Shown here: positions 27,676 through 36,187 of the stretch, piece after piece
Layout of the letters: each line of letters opens with the position of its first letter
Numbering within the stretch: the stretch's first letter is position 1
Assembly (NCBI RefSeq): GCF_001183605.1
Contig: NZ_LFXJ01000008.1
Location: forward strand, 186,001 to 250,000
Source of the DNA: Lysinibacillus xylanilyticus
Lineage (GTDB): Bacteria > Bacillota > Bacilli > Bacillales_A > Planococcaceae
DNA length: 64,000 nucleotides
Reading direction: 5' to 3'
Made by a program: the position numbers and the translations under genes
Notes under the pieces: model-generated
Seen by the model: the letters and a program-made list of their open reading frames with translations, nothing else
What the model was told of the DNA's origin: nothing
Database searches by the model: none

Positions 27676-27770
27676 CTCCTGAAGTTTCGAAAACTGCTCG
27701 GGGTAGCCCCAAAACTTCATCAGGTAGAGAGGGAAACTGCTCGGGTAGCCTTAAAACTGCTCAGGTTAAA
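27676..27770. repeat. Short cluster of the 21-bp repeat motif (family R4)
   Basis: Contains units CGAAAACTGCTCGGGGTAGC, CATCAGGTAGAGAGGGAAAC and AACTGCTCAGG, homologous to 26163-26512. From 27771 to the FadR-like site I see no gene or clear structure. Confidence 0.7.
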
Positions 27771-27967
27771 TGTTTTCACTCCAGTAGAATAAAAAACCTC
27801 AATACCCTCGAAAAAAATTTAAGTCGCATCCCCCCTCACATCAAACCAACATAAAATACTACTAAAACCTATTAATATTCCTTCATCTATCAGAAAAGCT
27901 ATCATTTAAAAATTATTTTTGGAATATAGAAATATGGGCTCAGACTTGTCCATAAAAAAAGAAAGAA

Positions 27968-27985
27968 TGAATGAGTATTCATAAG
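27968..27985. promoter_or_regulatory. Candidate FadR box upstream of lcfA
   Basis: TGAATGAGTATTCATAAG matches 14 of 18 positions of the B. subtilis FadR consensus TGAATGAMTANTCATTCA (from memory). It lies about 100 bases upstream of the lcfA -35, so a second promoter may exist here. Confidence 0.45.
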
Positions 27986-28080
27986 GTGTATCGATCCAAA
28001 ACCTTGAGGAATGTAGTTATATAAATGTTGTTAAATGCATAATAATTAATCGAAAATACATTTATTTTCTATTTTAGTGT

Positions 28081-28109
28081 TTGAAAGAGTAATTCTTTTT
28101 CATTATAAT
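28081..28109 (+). promoter_or_regulatory. Sigma-A promoter of lcfA
   Basis: TTGAAA, 17 bases, TATAAT; 45 bases before the lcfA ATG. Confidence 0.65.
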
Positions 28110-28153
28110 TAAAATAAGAGTTTACAAAGTTTGGGACAAAGGGGAGAGGACGT

Positions 28154-29845
28154 ATGACAACAAAACCATGGCTAAAAAATTATCCTGAAGAAATACCATC
28201 GTCTTTAACGTTTGAGGAAATTCCTGTGCAAGAGTTTTTGACACGTGCCTATAAAAAGAATCCATCTAAAGTTGCGATTCATTTTATGGGAAAGGATTTG
28301 ACGTACACTGAGTTATATGAGTCAGCGCTAAGGTTCGCAAACTATTTACAAGCTCTTGGAGTAGAGAAGGGAGATCGAGTAGCTATTATGCTGCCAAACT
28401 CTCCGCAAAGTGTAATCGCTTACTACGGGGCAATGTATGCTGGAGCGATTGTCGTACAAACAAATCCACTTTATACTGAGCGTGAACTTCAATATCAAAT
28501 GGCTGATTCAGGTGCGAAAGTTATTTTATTGATGGATATTTTGTATCCACGTGTTATGAAAATCATAAAAGAAACGGCACTTGAAAATGTAATTGTCACG
28601 GCTATTAAAGATTATTTACCATTCCCTAAAAATTTGGTTTATCCCTATATTCAAAAAAAGCAGTACGGTTTTAGTGTAAAGGTTGAACATAGTGGTCAAA
28701 ATCATTTGTTTACAGAAATTATGCGCTCTTCGCCTATCAAAATGATTGATATTCCATTTGATTTTGAAGAGGACATAGCACTGCTTCAATATACCGGTGG
28801 AACGACTGGCTTTCCTAAGGGTGTGATGTTGACCCATAAAAACTTAATTGCTAATACAACAATGTGTGATGCGTGGATGTATAAATGTGTACATGGTGAG
28901 GAAACCATTATGGGCATACTGCCATTCTTCCATGTTTATGGTATGACGGCTGTTATTTTATTATCCGTATTCACGGAAAATAAAATGGTGTTATTACCAA
29001 AATTTGATGCAGAGACAGCATTGAAAACGATTGATAAGCAAAAACCAACACTATTCCCAGGTGCACCGACTTTATATATTGGTTTATTAAATCACCCTGA
29101 TATTGCAAAGTACGACTTATCGTCCATAAAAGCATGCTTAAGTGGATCCGCTTCATTGCCAGTAGAAGTGCAGGAGAGATTTGAAGCGGTAACAGGGGGG
29201 AAACTTGTAGAAGGATTTGGATTGACAGAGACTTCTCCTGTCACACATGCAACACCAATTTGGGGTAAGCGTGTCATGGGCTCGATTGGTTTACCTTGGC
29301 CAAATACGGATTCAATAATTTTGCGTACAGGGGATGCTGAGGAACTTCCAGTCGGTGAGGTTGGTGAAATAGCTGTAAAGGGTCCACAGGTTATGAAAGG
29401 CTATTGGAATCGCCCTGAGGATACAGCAGCAACATTCGTAGATGGTTGGTTTTTAACAGGTGACCTTGGCTATATGGACGAGGAAGGCTATTTCTATGTA
29501 GTTGACCGTAAAAAAGATATTATTATCGCAGGTGGTTTTAATATTTACCCTCGTGAGGTAGAGGAAGTATTATACGAGCGCGAGGAAATTCAAGAATGTA
29601 TAGTTGCGGGTATACCTGACCCCTATCGTGGAGAAACAGTAAAAGCTTATATTGTTTTAAAAGAAGGATTTTCGATTACAGAAGACGAATTAAATAAATA
29701 TTGTCGTCAAAACTTAGCTGCTTTCAAAGTTCCTCGTTATTATGAGTTTAGAGATGAGCTACCGAAAACAGCTGTTGGAAAAATTTTGCGTCGCGCATTA
29801 GTTGATGAAGAAAAAACAAAATTGGTGAATAAAGAAGCGAAATAA
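28154..29845 (+). CDS. lcfA: Long-chain fatty acid-CoA ligase
   Basis: 563 residues (B. subtilis LcfA about 560). AMP-forming ligase: P-loop-like motif LLQYTGGTTGFPKGVMLTH (about residue 213), VEGFGLTETSPVTH, the hinge WFLTGDLGYMDEEGYFYVVDRKKDIIIAGG and the catalytic lysine near PKTAVGKILRR. It activates fatty acids for beta-oxidation. GGGGAGAGG ribosome site. First gene of lcfA-fadR-fadB-etfB-etfA, with FadR-type operators upstream and before fadR. Confidence 0.95.
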   Translation: MTTKPWLKNYPEEIPSSLTFEEIPVQEFLTRAYKKNPSKVAIHFMGKDLTYTELYESALRFANYLQALGVEKGDRVAIMLPNSPQSVIAYYGAMYAGAIVVQTNPLYTERELQYQMADSGAKVILLMDILYPRVMKIIKETALENVIVTAIKDYLPFPKNLVYPYIQKKQYGFSVKVEHSGQNHLFTEIMRSSPIKMIDIPFDFEEDIALLQYTGGTTGFPKGVMLTHKNLIANTTMCDAWMYKCVHGEETIMGILPFFHVYGMTAVILLSVFTENKMVLLPKFDAETALKTIDKQKPTLFPGAPTLYIGLLNHPDIAKYDLSSIKACLSGSASLPVEVQERFEAVTGGKLVEGFGLTETSPVTHATPIWGKRVMGSIGLPWPNTDSIILRTGDAEELPVGEVGEIAVKGPQVMKGYWNRPEDTAATFVDGWFLTGDLGYMDEEGYFYVVDRKKDIIIAGGFNIYPREVEEVLYEREEIQECIVAGIPDPYRGETVKAYIVLKEGFSITEDELNKYCRQNLAAFKVPRYYEFRDELPKTAVGKILRRALVDEEKTKLVNKEAK

Positions 29846-29860
29846 ATACGTGATAAAGTA

Positions 29861-29889
29861 TTGACAAGCAAAGATGTAAATTATAATAT
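29861..29889 (+). promoter_or_regulatory. Internal promoter before fadR
   Basis: TTGACA with TAATAT at 17-base spacing (or TATAAT at 15). It lies in the lcfA-fadR gap and runs directly into the FadR box. Confidence 0.55.
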
Positions 29890-29896
29890 GAAAATA

Positions 29897-29914
29897 TGAA
29901 TGAATGACCATTCA
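29897..29914. promoter_or_regulatory. FadR operator upstream of fadR
   Basis: TGAATGAATGACCATTCA matches 16 of 18 positions of the FadR box TGAATGAMTANTCATTCA. It starts just after the -10 of the internal promoter, so FadR would block initiation of fadR-fadB-etfBA (autoregulation). Confidence 0.7.
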
Positions 29915-30052
29915 TATTTTCATATTTTTTTAGTTTACCACGTCATATCCTTAACAATAATTCAGTTTGAAATGGCTGTTCATTGAAGGATGACATCATG
30001 TATTAAGCATGAATTAAGACGTGTGCAAGTTTTTTTAGGTGGTGATATAAAA

Positions 30053-30634
30053 GTGAAACGTGATAAGCCAAAATATAAGCAGATTATTGATGCAGCTGTC
30101 ATAGTTATTGCAGAAAATGGGTATCACCAAGCACAGGTATCGAAGATTGCTAAACAGGCAGGGGTGGCCGACGGAACAATCTATTTATATTTTAAAAATA
30201 AAGAAGATATATTAATTTCTGTCTTTAATGAAAAAATGGCTGTTTTTGTAGAGTCATTACAAGATATAATAGAAAATGGAAGTACGTCTAAGGACAAACT
30301 TTCACGAATGATTGAAAATCATTTTAATGTTCTAGCGACAGATCGATACCTAGCAACCGTCACACAATTGGAACTACGACAATCGAATAAAGATTTACGA
30401 CTAAAGATTAATTCGGTGTTAAGAGAGTATTTACAATTACTTGATCAAATTTTAATCGAGGGTATGCTGTCAGGTGAGTTCAATCAAACGATGGATGTAC
30501 GCTTGGCGCGTCAAATGGTATTTGGAACAATTGACGAAACCATTACATCGTGGGTCATGAATGAATATCGATATGATTTGATAGAACAGGTTCCAAAAGT
30601 TCAGGCATTAATCTTGAACGGAATTAAAGCTTAA
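30053..30634 (+). CDS. fadR: TetR-family fatty acid degradation regulator FadR
   Basis: 193 residues from GTG 30053 ([22 protein letters not shown]); this start matches the B. subtilis protein and has AGGTGG upstream. The frame continues open to 29990 but without a ribosome site. The N-terminal TetR helix-turn-helix is [27 protein letters not shown]. The C-terminal acyl-CoA binding part includes [15 protein letters not shown] and [21 protein letters not shown]. Long-chain acyl-CoA relieves repression of beta-oxidation genes. Boxes are seen at 27968, 29897 and 45864. Confidence 0.93.
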   Translation: MKRDKPKYKQIIDAAVIVIAENGYHQAQVSKIAKQAGVADGTIYLYFKNKEDILISVFNEKMAVFVESLQDIIENGSTSKDKLSRMIENHFNVLATDRYLATVTQLELRQSNKDLRLKINSVLREYLQLLDQILIEGMLSGEFNQTMDVRLARQMVFGTIDETITSWVMNEYRYDLIEQVPKVQALILNGIKA

Positions 30635-30648
30635 AAGGATGTGGAGAA

Positions 30649-31422
30649 ATGGAATTTCTAAGTTGGAAAGCAGAGGATGGAGTAGCGATTATCACAATTG
30701 CACGCCCGCCAGCAAATGCATTATCTCGCGGAATTATTGCTGAAGTAAATGCTGTGCTAGATGAAGTAGAAAATGATGACACTGTACGTGTCCTTGTACT
30801 TCATGGCGAAGGTCGTTTCTTCTCAGCTGGTGCAGACATTAAAGAATTTACAGAGGTTACATCTGGTGATGAATTTTCAAAGCTAGCGAGCACGGGTCAA
30901 CAAGTTTTTGAGCGAGTTGAATCGTTCTCTAAACCTATCATTGCTGCAATTCATGGTGCTGCACTAGGCGGGGGCCTTGAATTAGCGATGAGCTGTCATC
31001 TGCGCTTTGTGACAGAATCTGCGAAATTAGGACTACCTGAATTACAATTAGGTCTTATTCCAGGTTTCGGAGGTACACAACGTCTACCACGATATGTAGG
31101 GGTTGCAAAAGCTGCAGAAATGATGTTTACAAGTGAGCCGATTTCTGGTGCAGAAGCTGTACAATGGGGTTTAGCGAATCGTGCATTTACAGATGAAGCA
31201 TTATTGGAAGAAACGCTAAAGGTAGCGAAGAAAATTGCGAAGAAGAGCCCGGTTGCTTTAAAAGCAGCTATTCAAACATTGCAATATGCTAAGCCTGCTT
31301 CGTTTTATGAAGGTATTGAGGTAGAAGCAAAATCCTTTGGCACAGTATTCGTATCGGAAGATGCAAAAGAGGGAATTCAAGCATTTATTGAAAAACGCGA
31401 GCCTGTGTTTACTGGCAAATAA
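30649..31422 (+). CDS. fadB: Enoyl-CoA hydratase
   Basis: 257 residues of the crotonase family. Oxyanion-hole and catalytic segments visible: [10 protein letters not shown] (about 63-72), [19 protein letters not shown], and [20 protein letters not shown] with the catalytic Glu. It hydrates trans-2-enoyl-CoA in beta-oxidation. 14 bases after fadR with an AAGGATGTGGAG ribosome site. Followed by a hairpin and then etfBA. Confidence 0.93.
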   Translation: MEFLSWKAEDGVAIITIARPPANALSRGIIAEVNAVLDEVENDDTVRVLVLHGEGRFFSAGADIKEFTEVTSGDEFSKLASTGQQVFERVESFSKPIIAAIHGAALGGGLELAMSCHLRFVTESAKLGLPELQLGLIPGFGGTQRLPRYVGVAKAAEMMFTSEPISGAEAVQWGLANRAFTDEALLEETLKVAKKIAKKSPVALKAAIQTLQYAKPASFYEGIEVEAKSFGTVFVSEDAKEGIQAFIEKREPVFTGK

Positions 31423-31430
31423 TATTCCAT

Positions 31431-31479
31431 CAGTGTCGATAGCGACTTGAAAGAGTGTTATCGACGTTATCGACACTGA
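31431..31479 (+). promoter_or_regulatory. Inverted repeat between fadB and etfB
   Basis: CAGTGTCGATA pairs with TATCGACACTG (11-bp stem). No T run follows, so it is more likely an mRNA processing or stability structure than a full terminator. Confidence 0.5.
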
Positions 31480-31539
31480 AAATATATAATATTTATAAGT
31501 TTACTTAGAAATAAAAAACGTTGCAGGAGGTATGGATAT

Positions 31540-32313
31540 ATGAATATTTTTGCATTAATTAAACGTACGTTTGATACAGAAGAAAAAATTGTTGTGTCGG
31601 GTGGTAAAATCCAAGAGGATGGCGCTGAGTTCATCATAAATCCTTACGATGAATATGCAATTGAAGAGGCAATCCAAGTACGTGACGCTGCTGGCGGTAA
31701 AGTGACAGTTGTGTCAATTGGTGGCGAAGATACAGAGAAGCAATTGCGCACAGCTCTTGCAATGGGAGCAGATGAGGCAGTTCTTATTAATACAGAAGAC
31801 GATCTAGATGAACTGGATCAAAATGCAGCAGCATATATTTTGGCTGAATATTTAAAAGATAAAGATGCTGATTTAATTTTAACAGGAAACGTTGCAATTG
31901 ACGGAGGCTCTGGTCAAGTAGGACCTCGTGTTGCAGATTTACTAGGTATTAACTATGTAACAACAATTACAAAGCTTGAGATTGACGGAACATCTGCGAA
32001 AATTGTACGCGATATTGAAGGTGATTCAGAAGTTATCGAGACATCTTTACCACTTTTAATAACAGCTCAGCAAGGTTTAAATGAGCCACGTTACCCATCT
32101 TTACCAGGAATCATGAAAGCGAAGAAGAAACCGCTTGCAGAACTTGAGCTAGATGATTTAGATATCGATGAAGATGATGTAGAGGTTAAGGTAGAAACAG
32201 TCGATATTTTCTTACCAGCTCAAAAGGCAGCAGGTCGTATTCTTGAAGGCGAACTTTCTGCTCAAGTAAAAGAGCTAGTAAACCTACTGCATACAGAGGC
32301 GAAAGTAGTTTAA
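31540..32313 (+). CDS. etfB: Electron transfer flavoprotein beta subunit
   Basis: 257 residues. ETF beta fold with AMP-binding region: VTVVSIGGEDTEKQLRTALAMGADEAVLI and NVAIDGGSGQVGPRVADLLG. The C-terminal DIFLPAQKAAGRILEGEL interacts with partners. It forms a heterodimer with EtfA that carries electrons from acyl-CoA dehydrogenases. GCAGGAGGTATGG ribosome site. Confidence 0.95.
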   Translation: MNIFALIKRTFDTEEKIVVSGGKIQEDGAEFIINPYDEYAIEEAIQVRDAAGGKVTVVSIGGEDTEKQLRTALAMGADEAVLINTEDDLDELDQNAAAYILAEYLKDKDADLILTGNVAIDGGSGQVGPRVADLLGINYVTTITKLEIDGTSAKIVRDIEGDSEVIETSLPLLITAQQGLNEPRYPSLPGIMKAKKKPLAELELDDLDIDEDDVEVKVETVDIFLPAQKAAGRILEGELSAQVKELVNLLHTEAKVV

Positions 32314-32364
32314 GTCATCTGATGACACAAATCGAATCTTAAAGGGTAACGGAGGGAATATACT

Positions 32365-33342
32365 ATGTCAAAAAAAGTATTAGTATTAGGTGAAGTTCGC
32401 GAAGGAAGCTTACGTAATGTTTCTTTCGAAGCAATTGCAGCTGCAAAGCAAATCGCAGATGGTGGTGAGGTTGTTGGTGTTCTTTTAGGGGATACTGTAG
32501 CAGACTTAACAAGTCCATTATTTGAATATGGTGCAGACCGTGTTGTAACGGTGGAGCATCCACATTTAAAACAATATACATCTGATGGCTATGGTCAAGC
32601 TTTATTAGCAGTAATTGAGGAAGAAAAACCAACTGGTATCGTATTTGGTCATACTGCAAACGGTAAAGATTTATCACCAAAAATTGCAAGTAAATTACAA
32701 GCAGGTCTTGTATCTGATGTAACGTCAATTGAAGGTGCTGGCGATGATGTTGTATTCATCCGTCCAATTTACTCTGGTAAAGCTTTTGAAAAAGTTAAAG
32801 TAAAAGACGGTTTGGTTTTAGCTTCAGTTCGTCCAAATAATATTGCTCCATTAGAAAAAGTAGCCGGTAAATCAGGTGACATCTCTTCTATTACTGTAGA
32901 TATTACAAACCTTCGTACAATCATTAAAGAGGTAGTACGTAAATCTTCAGAGGGTGTCGATCTTTCTGAGGCGAAAGTAGTTGTAGCGGGTGGCCGTGGC
33001 GTAAAATCTGAGGAAGGCTTTGAACCATTAAAAGAGCTAGCGGATTTACTTGGTGGTGCAGTTGGTGCTTCACGTGGTGCATGTGATGCTGAATATTGTG
33101 ACTACTCACTTCAAATCGGTCAAACAGGTAAAGTAGTAACACCAGACCTTTACATCGCAGCAGGTATTTCTGGAGCAATTCAGCACTTAGCTGGTATGTC
33201 AAACTCAAAAGTAATCGTTGCGATTAATAAAGATCCAGAAGCAAATATTTTCAAAGTTGCTGACTACGGTATCGTAGGTGATTTATTTGAGGTAGTACCT
33301 CTTTTAATCGAAGAATTTAAAGCATTAAAAGTGAATGCCTAA
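32365..33342 (+). CDS. etfA: Electron transfer flavoprotein alpha subunit
   Basis: 325 residues. C-terminal FAD domain with LYIAAGISGAIQHLAGM, VIVAINKDPEANIFKVADYGIVGDL and VVAGGRGVKSEEGFEPLKELA. It binds FAD and pairs with EtfB. Last gene of the fatty-acid operon, followed six bases later by a perfect palindrome. Confidence 0.95.
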   Translation: MSKKVLVLGEVREGSLRNVSFEAIAAAKQIADGGEVVGVLLGDTVADLTSPLFEYGADRVVTVEHPHLKQYTSDGYGQALLAVIEEEKPTGIVFGHTANGKDLSPKIASKLQAGLVSDVTSIEGAGDDVVFIRPIYSGKAFEKVKVKDGLVLASVRPNNIAPLEKVAGKSGDISSITVDITNLRTIIKEVVRKSSEGVDLSEAKVVVAGGRGVKSEEGFEPLKELADLLGGAVGASRGACDAEYCDYSLQIGQTGKVVTPDLYIAAGISGAIQHLAGMSNSKVIVAINKDPEANIFKVADYGIVGDLFEVVPLLIEEFKALKVNA

Positions 33343-33347
33343 TTAAA

Positions 33348-33383
33348 TTATCTTCATTCAGCAAATTTGCTGAATGAAGATAA
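33348..33383. terminator. Perfect 36-bp palindrome after etfA
   Basis: TTATCTTCATTCAGCAAA and its exact reverse complement, with no loop bases. It probably ends the etf transcript, though without a T run. The CATTCAGC/GCTGAATG core is a minimal version of the first module of repeat family R2. Confidence 0.65.
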
Positions 33384-33470
33384 AGCCTCTGGCAGATGTC
33401 CGGAATTTGAATTGTGCGGGCACAATTCAAATTCCGGACACAATTACGCCAAGGCGAAATTAATATTTGT
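33384..33470 (+). repeat. Short composite hairpin repeat (family R2, copy 2)
   Basis: Starts GCCTCTGGCAGATGTCCGG and ends ACACAATTACGCCAAGGCG. It has a perfect 21-bp stem with GG loop at 33397-33440 (TGTCCGGAATTTGAATTGTG and complement). It is the same module as 3614-3750 and 35924-36075 with a different interior. Confidence 0.75.
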
Positions 33471-33551
33471 TTTGTCGCGGGGAGGATGAGTCTTCCCCGT
33501 CTTTTTATGTTCTAATTTTTTGATTTTTTAAAGTTATCGCAAAATAAAATG

Positions 33552-33580
33552 TTGACATAATTAATTTTAGAACGTATAGT
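33552..33580 (+). promoter_or_regulatory. Sigma-A promoter of the T-box permease
   Basis: TTGACA, 17 bases, TATAGT. Confidence 0.7.
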
Positions 33581-33589
33581 GATGAATAT

Positions 33590-33882
33590 TAATTTAATTC
33601 TTCAAAAGAAACGCAAAGATTAGGAGTAGTAAAAGCTCATTATTTGGTAAAGAGAGCTGCGGGTTGGTGCGACGCAGTCCAATAAGACTTTGAACTTGCC
33701 TATGAGCGGTAAGATAAATAGAATTTGCAGAATATTCTATTTGTTGGACGGTTAACCTTCGTTATTAGGTTTTTAAGCTGGGTTCTTAAAGAACCAATTA
33801 GAGTGGTACCGCGGTTTGCTTATGGCATATCGTCTCTTCTTTCATTCGATAATGAAGGAACAGACGATATGCCTTTTTTTCG
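33590..33882 (+). promoter_or_regulatory. T-box leader, leucine specifier
   Basis: T-box core AGAGTGGTACCGCGG at 33800-33814. The specifier loop reads GAA-CTT-GCC with CTT (Leu) at 33695-33697. The terminator GGCATATCGTCT/AGACGATATGCC with T7 ends near 33881. It controls the downstream amino-acid permease, as the leucine T-box does for yvbW in B. subtilis. Confidence 0.9.
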
Positions 33883-33888
33883 TCTAGG

Positions 33889-34003
33889 CTAAAGCGCTAC
33901 ATACTCGAGGTCGCTTCGATCCCTCGGGCAAAAGTGGAGGAGCGTTTACTTTTGCTTTGGGCTCTCCAGCGCTTGTCGGATGTAAAAGAGTGCTTTAGCG
34001 CAT
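33889..34003 (+). repeat. Foldback element between T-box terminator and permease start
   Basis: Ends GGCTAAAGCGCT and GTGCTTTAGCGC are imperfect inverted repeats around a ~90-bp interior that itself folds (CTCGAGG...CCCTCGGG). Placed after the leader terminator and before the ribosome site, like the insertion before pheS. Confidence 0.55.
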
Positions 34004-34028
34004 TTGTTCATTTTAGGAGGTAAGGAAA

Positions 34029-35378
34029 ATGGAAAACGACAATCAGAGATTAAAAAGAACGATGACCTCACGGCATATTACGATGATGGCTTTAGGTGGT
34101 GCCATTGGTGCAGGGTTATTTAAAGGAAGTAGTGCAGCTATTGATATGGCAGGGCCGTCAGTACTTATTGCGTACTTAATTGGTGGGATCATCCTGCTAT
34201 TTGTTATGCAAGGTTTAGCAGAGATGGCAGTCCGTAATAGCGAGGCCAGAACATTTAGAGATTTAGTGCAAGCTGTTTTAGGAAAGTATCCAGCTTATTT
34301 CCTAGATTGGATCTATTGGAAAATGTGGGTGTTAAATATTGCTGCAGAATCTATAGTTGCGGCCATTTTTATTCAATATTGGTTGCCAGATTACCCGATT
34401 TGGATACTTGCATTATCTGTTTCGGTGTTAGTTACAGCTATTAATTTATTATCGGTGAAAGTTTTTGCTGAAACAGAATATTGGCTTGCGTTAATTAAAA
34501 TTACCGTAATTGTGGTGTTCATCATAGCCGGATTAATTTTATTGCTTGTTACTTTTGGTAATCATACAGCTGTTGGTTTTTCTAATTTAACGGAGCATGG
34601 TGGTTTCTTCCCGAACGGATCGATGGGATTGGTTGCTGCAATGCTTGTAGTTATTTACTCTTATGGTGGTACTGAAATTATTGGTATTACATTAGCTGAA
34701 ACGAAAAATCCTGAGAAAGTAGTGCCAAAAGCTGTCCGCAGTACATTAGTACGTATTGTGACTTTTTATTTAGTTCCTTTCTTTATTATCGTTAGCTTAA
34801 TTCCTTGGAATGAAGTAAACGGGGTGCCAGAAAGCCCGTTTGTGATGGTCTTTAAAATGATTGGAATTCCAGGTGCTGACCATATTATGAACGCTGTTGT
34901 TATACTCGCAATTATTTCATCAATGAACTCGGGGCTTTATGGTTCATCACGAGTTTTGTACACACAAGCTGTAGACGGGCGTGTTCCTAAAATCTTTGCA
35001 CATTTATCAAAAAGGAAAGTTCCAGTATATTCTATATTAATGTGTACTTTTGCTTTATATATAGCTGTAATATTTTCTTTATTTGCGGGGAGCAAAACAT
35101 TTGATTTCCTAATGGGTTCACTTGGATATACTGTGTTATTTATTTGGCTAATTATTGCGATTGCCCATCTGAAATCGCGTAAAATACAGCCGGAAAAAAC
35201 AAGTGCCTATGCAGTGAAATGGTTCCCTTATACAACTTGGTTCGCTATTATTGCGTTAAGTGCAATCCTAATTGGAATTATTTTTACAACATCGATTATC
35301 GTAACAGGTATTACATTAGCTATTTATCTTTTTATTACGTTAACGTATGTCTTCAAAGGTCGTTATCATGAAAATTAA
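34029..35378 (+). CDS. APC-superfamily amino-acid permease (YvbW-like)
   Basis: 449 residues with about 12 transmembrane helices. N-terminal SRHITMMALGGAIGAGLFKGS is the APC signature; KMWVLNIAAESIVAAIF and YSYGGTEIIGITLAETKNPEKVVP match amino-acid/polyamine/organocation transporters of the AAT type. The leucine-specifier T-box leader implies that it imports leucine or a related branched-chain compound when tRNA-Leu is uncharged. GGAGGTAAGG ribosome site. Confidence 0.88.
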   Translation: MENDNQRLKRTMTSRHITMMALGGAIGAGLFKGSSAAIDMAGPSVLIAYLIGGIILLFVMQGLAEMAVRNSEARTFRDLVQAVLGKYPAYFLDWIYWKMWVLNIAAESIVAAIFIQYWLPDYPIWILALSVSVLVTAINLLSVKVFAETEYWLALIKITVIVVFIIAGLILLLVTFGNHTAVGFSNLTEHGGFFPNGSMGLVAAMLVVIYSYGGTEIIGITLAETKNPEKVVPKAVRSTLVRIVTFYLVPFFIIVSLIPWNEVNGVPESPFVMVFKMIGIPGADHIMNAVVILAIISSMNSGLYGSSRVLYTQAVDGRVPKIFAHLSKRKVPVYSILMCTFALYIAVIFSLFAGSKTFDFLMGSLGYTVLFIWLIIAIAHLKSRKIQPEKTSAYAVKWFPYTTWFAIIALSAILIGIIFTTSIIVTGITLAIYLFITLTYVFKGRYHEN

Positions 35379-35511
35379 GCTAAAACGCAAATCAAAATAA
35401 TGCCTTCTTCGACCTTATTTTTCATAAATTTTGCATAGTAGGCAGATTGTTCGCTCAAGAGAATTTATCCATGATATACTACAAACATAGTAAGTTTAAG
35501 GAGGATTTCAA

Positions 35512-35823
35512 ATGGCAATTGTACATGCAACAGATGCAACTTTCCAAGACGATATTAAAGAAGGGTTAGTACTAGTAGACTTTTGGGCTGCTTGGTGCGG
35601 ACCTTGTAAAATGATTGGACCAGTTCTTGAAGAAATGGATGCTGCAGGTAGTGCGGCTAAAATTGTAAAAGTAGATGTAGATAACAACCAAGGTACTGCA
35701 GCAGAATACCAAATTATGTCTATCCCATCATTACTATTATTCAAAGACGGTGAATTAGTAGATAAAACAGTTGGTTTCCAACCAAAAGAAGCGTTAGAAG
35801 CGTTTATCGCAAAACAAGCTTAA
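35512..35823 (+). CDS. trxA: Thioredoxin
   Basis: 103 residues with the active site FWAAWCGPCKM, the cis-proline region MSIPSLLLFKDGE and the usual C-terminal helix. Main cytosolic disulfide reductant. AAGGAGGAT ribosome site. Located between etfA and uvrC as in B. subtilis. Its likely terminator (36091) is separated from the stop codon by a 250-bp repeat element. Confidence 0.97.
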   Translation: MAIVHATDATFQDDIKEGLVLVDFWAAWCGPCKMIGPVLEEMDAAGSAAKIVKVDVDNNQGTAAEYQIMSIPSLLLFKDGELVDKTVGFQPKEALEAFIAKQA

Positions 35824-36075
35824 CTTCTTTCAGCACAAGTCTCCCACCTCTACAGATGGGAGATGAATGCGAATTTAAGCTACTTTTCAGGGGTGTCCAA
35901 ACACCCGCTGAAAGAAGTTAAAACCTCCGGCGGATGTCACGGAATCGGAAAGGAGTTCTTAAAGGATGTTAACCTAAAATCATCGCATCCATGCGATAAC
36001 GGTTAACTGACCTGCATCCAGCAGGCCTAAGCACAAAGCCGATTCCGGACGCAATTATGCCGAGGCATAATTGAT
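35822..36075 (+). repeat. Composite hairpin repeat, copy 3 (family R2)
   Basis: Full copy on this strand. Module 1 is a ~100-bp foldback bounded by AACTTCTTTCAGC and GCTGAAAGAAGTT, enclosing hairpins TCTCCCACCTC/GATGGGAGA and GGGTGTCCAAACACCC. Module 2 runs from CCTCCGGCGGATGTCACGG to GCAATTATGCCGAGGCATAA with outer GGAATCGG/CCGATTCC and inner ATCGCATCCATGCGAT pairs. It matches 3614-3855 inverted. It fills the trxA-uvrC gap apart from the terminator. Confidence 0.85.
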
Positions 36076-36090
36076 CCTGTAAGAAAAAAA

Positions 36091-36128
36091 GAGTCAAGCC
36101 ATCAATAAGATGTGCTTGGCTTTTTTTT
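36091..36128 (+). terminator. Rho-independent terminator downstream of trxA
   Basis: CAAGCCATC / GATGTGCTTG stem followed by eight T; displaced about 270 bases from the trxA stop by the repeat. Confidence 0.75.
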
Positions 36129-36187
36129 CGTTATATAATATAGAGAAAAAGCTAACGCTATTTTAAGAAAATGGGGGCAGGTAGGCG

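Noticed and set aside
27660-27854. 64-codon frame after the NERD gene
   Set aside because: Overlaps the NERD 3' end and the 21-bp repeat cluster; no ribosome site.
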